Shown here piece after piece: positions 34,505-35,468 of a stretch of DNA of 35,468 bases. The notes beneath the pieces were generated by a model that saw only the letters and a program-made list of their open reading frames with translations, was not told where the DNA came from and made no database searches. Both the position numbers and the translations under genes were made by a program. This DNA is from Prolixibacteraceae bacterium. Lineage in GTDB: Bacteria; Bacteroidota; Bacteroidia; Bacteroidales; Prolixibacteraceae. Every line of letters begins with the position of its first letter. Positions within the stretch are counted from its first letter, which is position 1. The DNA lies in the NCBI GenBank assembly GCA_027859005.1, contig JAQIBQ010000193.1, forward strand, positions 1-35,468, in the 5' to 3' direction.

Positions 34505-35377
34505 GGAATAATCAATCATATTATTCAAATCCTGTGTGTTAATTGTAGGAGCTGGAATTGTGAAGCTGAAAATTGAGCCATTAGGCCTATTCTTTTCGCA
34601 CCAAACTTTCCCGCCCAAAAGAATTACATAATTTCTCACGTTTGATAAACCAAGACCTGGACCGCCTTTTATTTTCTTTAAAGTTTCTGCTCCTTGCACA
34701 AAAGGATCAAAAATAATATCGTATTCATCTTCATTAAGCCCACAACCAGAATCTGAAATATGAAAAAGATACTCAGCTTCCATTCTTAAACAGGTTAGCT
34801 CAATAATACCTGTATCAGTAAACTTCATTGCATTATCGAACAAATTATTCAAAATAAGTTTGAGCTTATCTTTGTCGGTATGTATCGTATAATCTAGGTT
34901 TTCAATATTAATTGAAAGTTTAATGTTTTTTTTAGAACTTCCTATCTTATTATTAAGCTCTAATTCTAAGGCCTTAATAAGGCCAAATATCTTAAACTTT
35001 TCCTTTTTAATTTTTACTCTACCAGTTTCTATAATTGCTAAATGAAAAATTTGATCAATTAATTTCAATAAAGTTTCACTATTCTGACTTATAAGCGTTG
35101 CATACATTTTCTTCGATAGTAAATCAGCGTCTTCCTGAACAATTAATTCAGTAAAACCCATGATCCCATTCAATGGTGTTCTTATTTCATGGCTCATATT
35201 AGCCAGAAATAAACTTTTTAGATTGTTAGATTCTTCGGCCTTTTGAATTGCGAGTTCTAAGCGTTTGGTACGTTCAGTAATTTCATTAGAAAGTTTATAA
35301 ATTGCACCTTTCAATTTTTTATTATTCTTCTCTTTCTTTCGAAGAGTTTTAACTAGGGTCTGCTGAGAAAGTTGCAC
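34490..35377 (-). CDS. Sensorless histidine kinase (HisKA-HATPase)
   Basis: 295 residues with no membrane or sensor domain: a basic coiled-coil of about 45 residues, then HisKA with NMSHEIRTPLNGIMGF (phosphorylated His63) and a HATPase domain with DNAMKFTDTG, HISDSGCGL and GGPGLGL. The start is a GTG at 35377; an in-frame TAG lies seven codons upstream and no ATG is available until HisKA itself, so the gene is either a short kinase with a GTG start or the 3' part of a longer kinase broken just upstream. The C-terminal region after the HATPase domain is a short Asn/Asp-rich tail. No response regulator is adjacent. Confidence 0.85.
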   Translation of the reverse strand: MQLSQQTLVKTLRKKEKNNKKLKGAIYKLSNEITERTKRLELAIQKAEESNNLKSLFLANMSHEIRTPLNGIMGFTELIVQEDADLLSKKMYATLISQNSETLLKLIDQIFHLAIIETGRVKIKKEKFKIFGLIKALELELNNKIGSSKKNIKLSINIENLDYTIHTDKDKLKLILNNLFDNAMKFTDTGIIELTCLRMEAEYLFHISDSGCGLNEDEYDIIFDPFVQGAETLKKIKGGPGLGLSNVRNYVILLGGKVWCEKNRPNGSIFSFTIPAPTINTQDLNNMIDYSLFQN

Positions 35378-35468
35378 TATAGATTTTATCGATTTCTAAT
35401 TTTCCTGAATTATGTTTGGATTATGAACAGTAAGCTACAGGTTTTAACGAAATCCTGACAATAATAAC

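Noticed and set aside
1-35468. CRISPR, tRNA, rRNA, insertion sequence or prophage signals
   Set aside because: I looked for spaced direct repeats, cloverleaf-like motifs, transposase or integrase motifs and phage gene order and saw none.

Overview
The window is AT-rich and reads as chromosomal DNA of a marine or anaerobic Bacteroidota, plausibly the Marinilabiliales/Marinifilaceae group. The evidence is two large secreted proteins with C-terminal type IX secretion (T9SS) sorting domains, a DUF151-UVR 'bifunctional nuclease', a KdgF/KduI/KduD uronate operon, several TAnnTTTG-type -7 promoter boxes instead of TATAAT boxes, and a lack of Shine-Dalgarno sequences. The placement below phylum is inference. 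I see no tRNA, rRNA, CRISPR array, insertion sequence or phage gene.

Layout. 1-316 is the 3' end of dnaJ with its terminator. 487-2540 holds a tiny membrane-peptide candidate, a TrkH potassium channel subunit and a small exported protein. 2621-4052 carries two paralogous Spy/CpxP-like periplasmic proteins flanking a broken DUF1566-type lipoprotein gene. 4249-4599 is an unknown small gene and 4720-6606 a T9SS-secreted protein built from a duplicated pair of beta-sandwich-like modules. 6939-11349 (minus) is a five-gene uronate operon, lacI-kduI-kdgF-kduD-DUF4861, with a palindromic operator candidate in front. 11400-13019 is an AsmA-like membrane-anchored protein. 13237-13501 is a sigma-54-type promoter in front of a small Cys-rich protein, convergent with a six-PAS histidine kinase (13580-16690). 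16848-18875 is an M13 zinc metallopeptidase lipoprotein. 19168-19923 holds a Lys-rich mini-protein, a GAA microsatellite, and rpmA downstream of rplU (to 20253). 20557-28023 is a plus-strand block of housekeeping genes: DUF151 nuclease, CNT nucleoside transporter, thyA, folA, a GlmU-like protein and lon. 28129-33360 encodes a giant T9SS-secreted C10 (streptopain-like) peptidase with seven Ig-like repeats. The window ends with an M20 amidohydrolase (ArgE-like) overlapping tail to tail with a sensorless histidine kinase.

How the genes work together. KdgF, KduI and KduD form a complete three-step route from 4,5-unsaturated uronates (products of pectin- or glycosaminoglycan-type lyases) to 2-keto-3-deoxygluconate; the LacI protein is the likely local repressor. 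ThyA and DHFR close the thymidylate-folate cycle, with a nucleoside importer just upstream. Lon, DnaJ and the Spy-like proteins are protein quality-control functions, but they are scattered rather than in one operon.

Most of the window is ordinary. The points most worth a second look are a textbook sigma-54 promoter in front of a small Cys-rich protein, a sigma-54-like site in front of lon, the truncated DUF1566 remnant whose conserved reading continues past an in-frame TGA, and the palindromic operator of the uronate operon. I did not find a clearly new multi-gene system.
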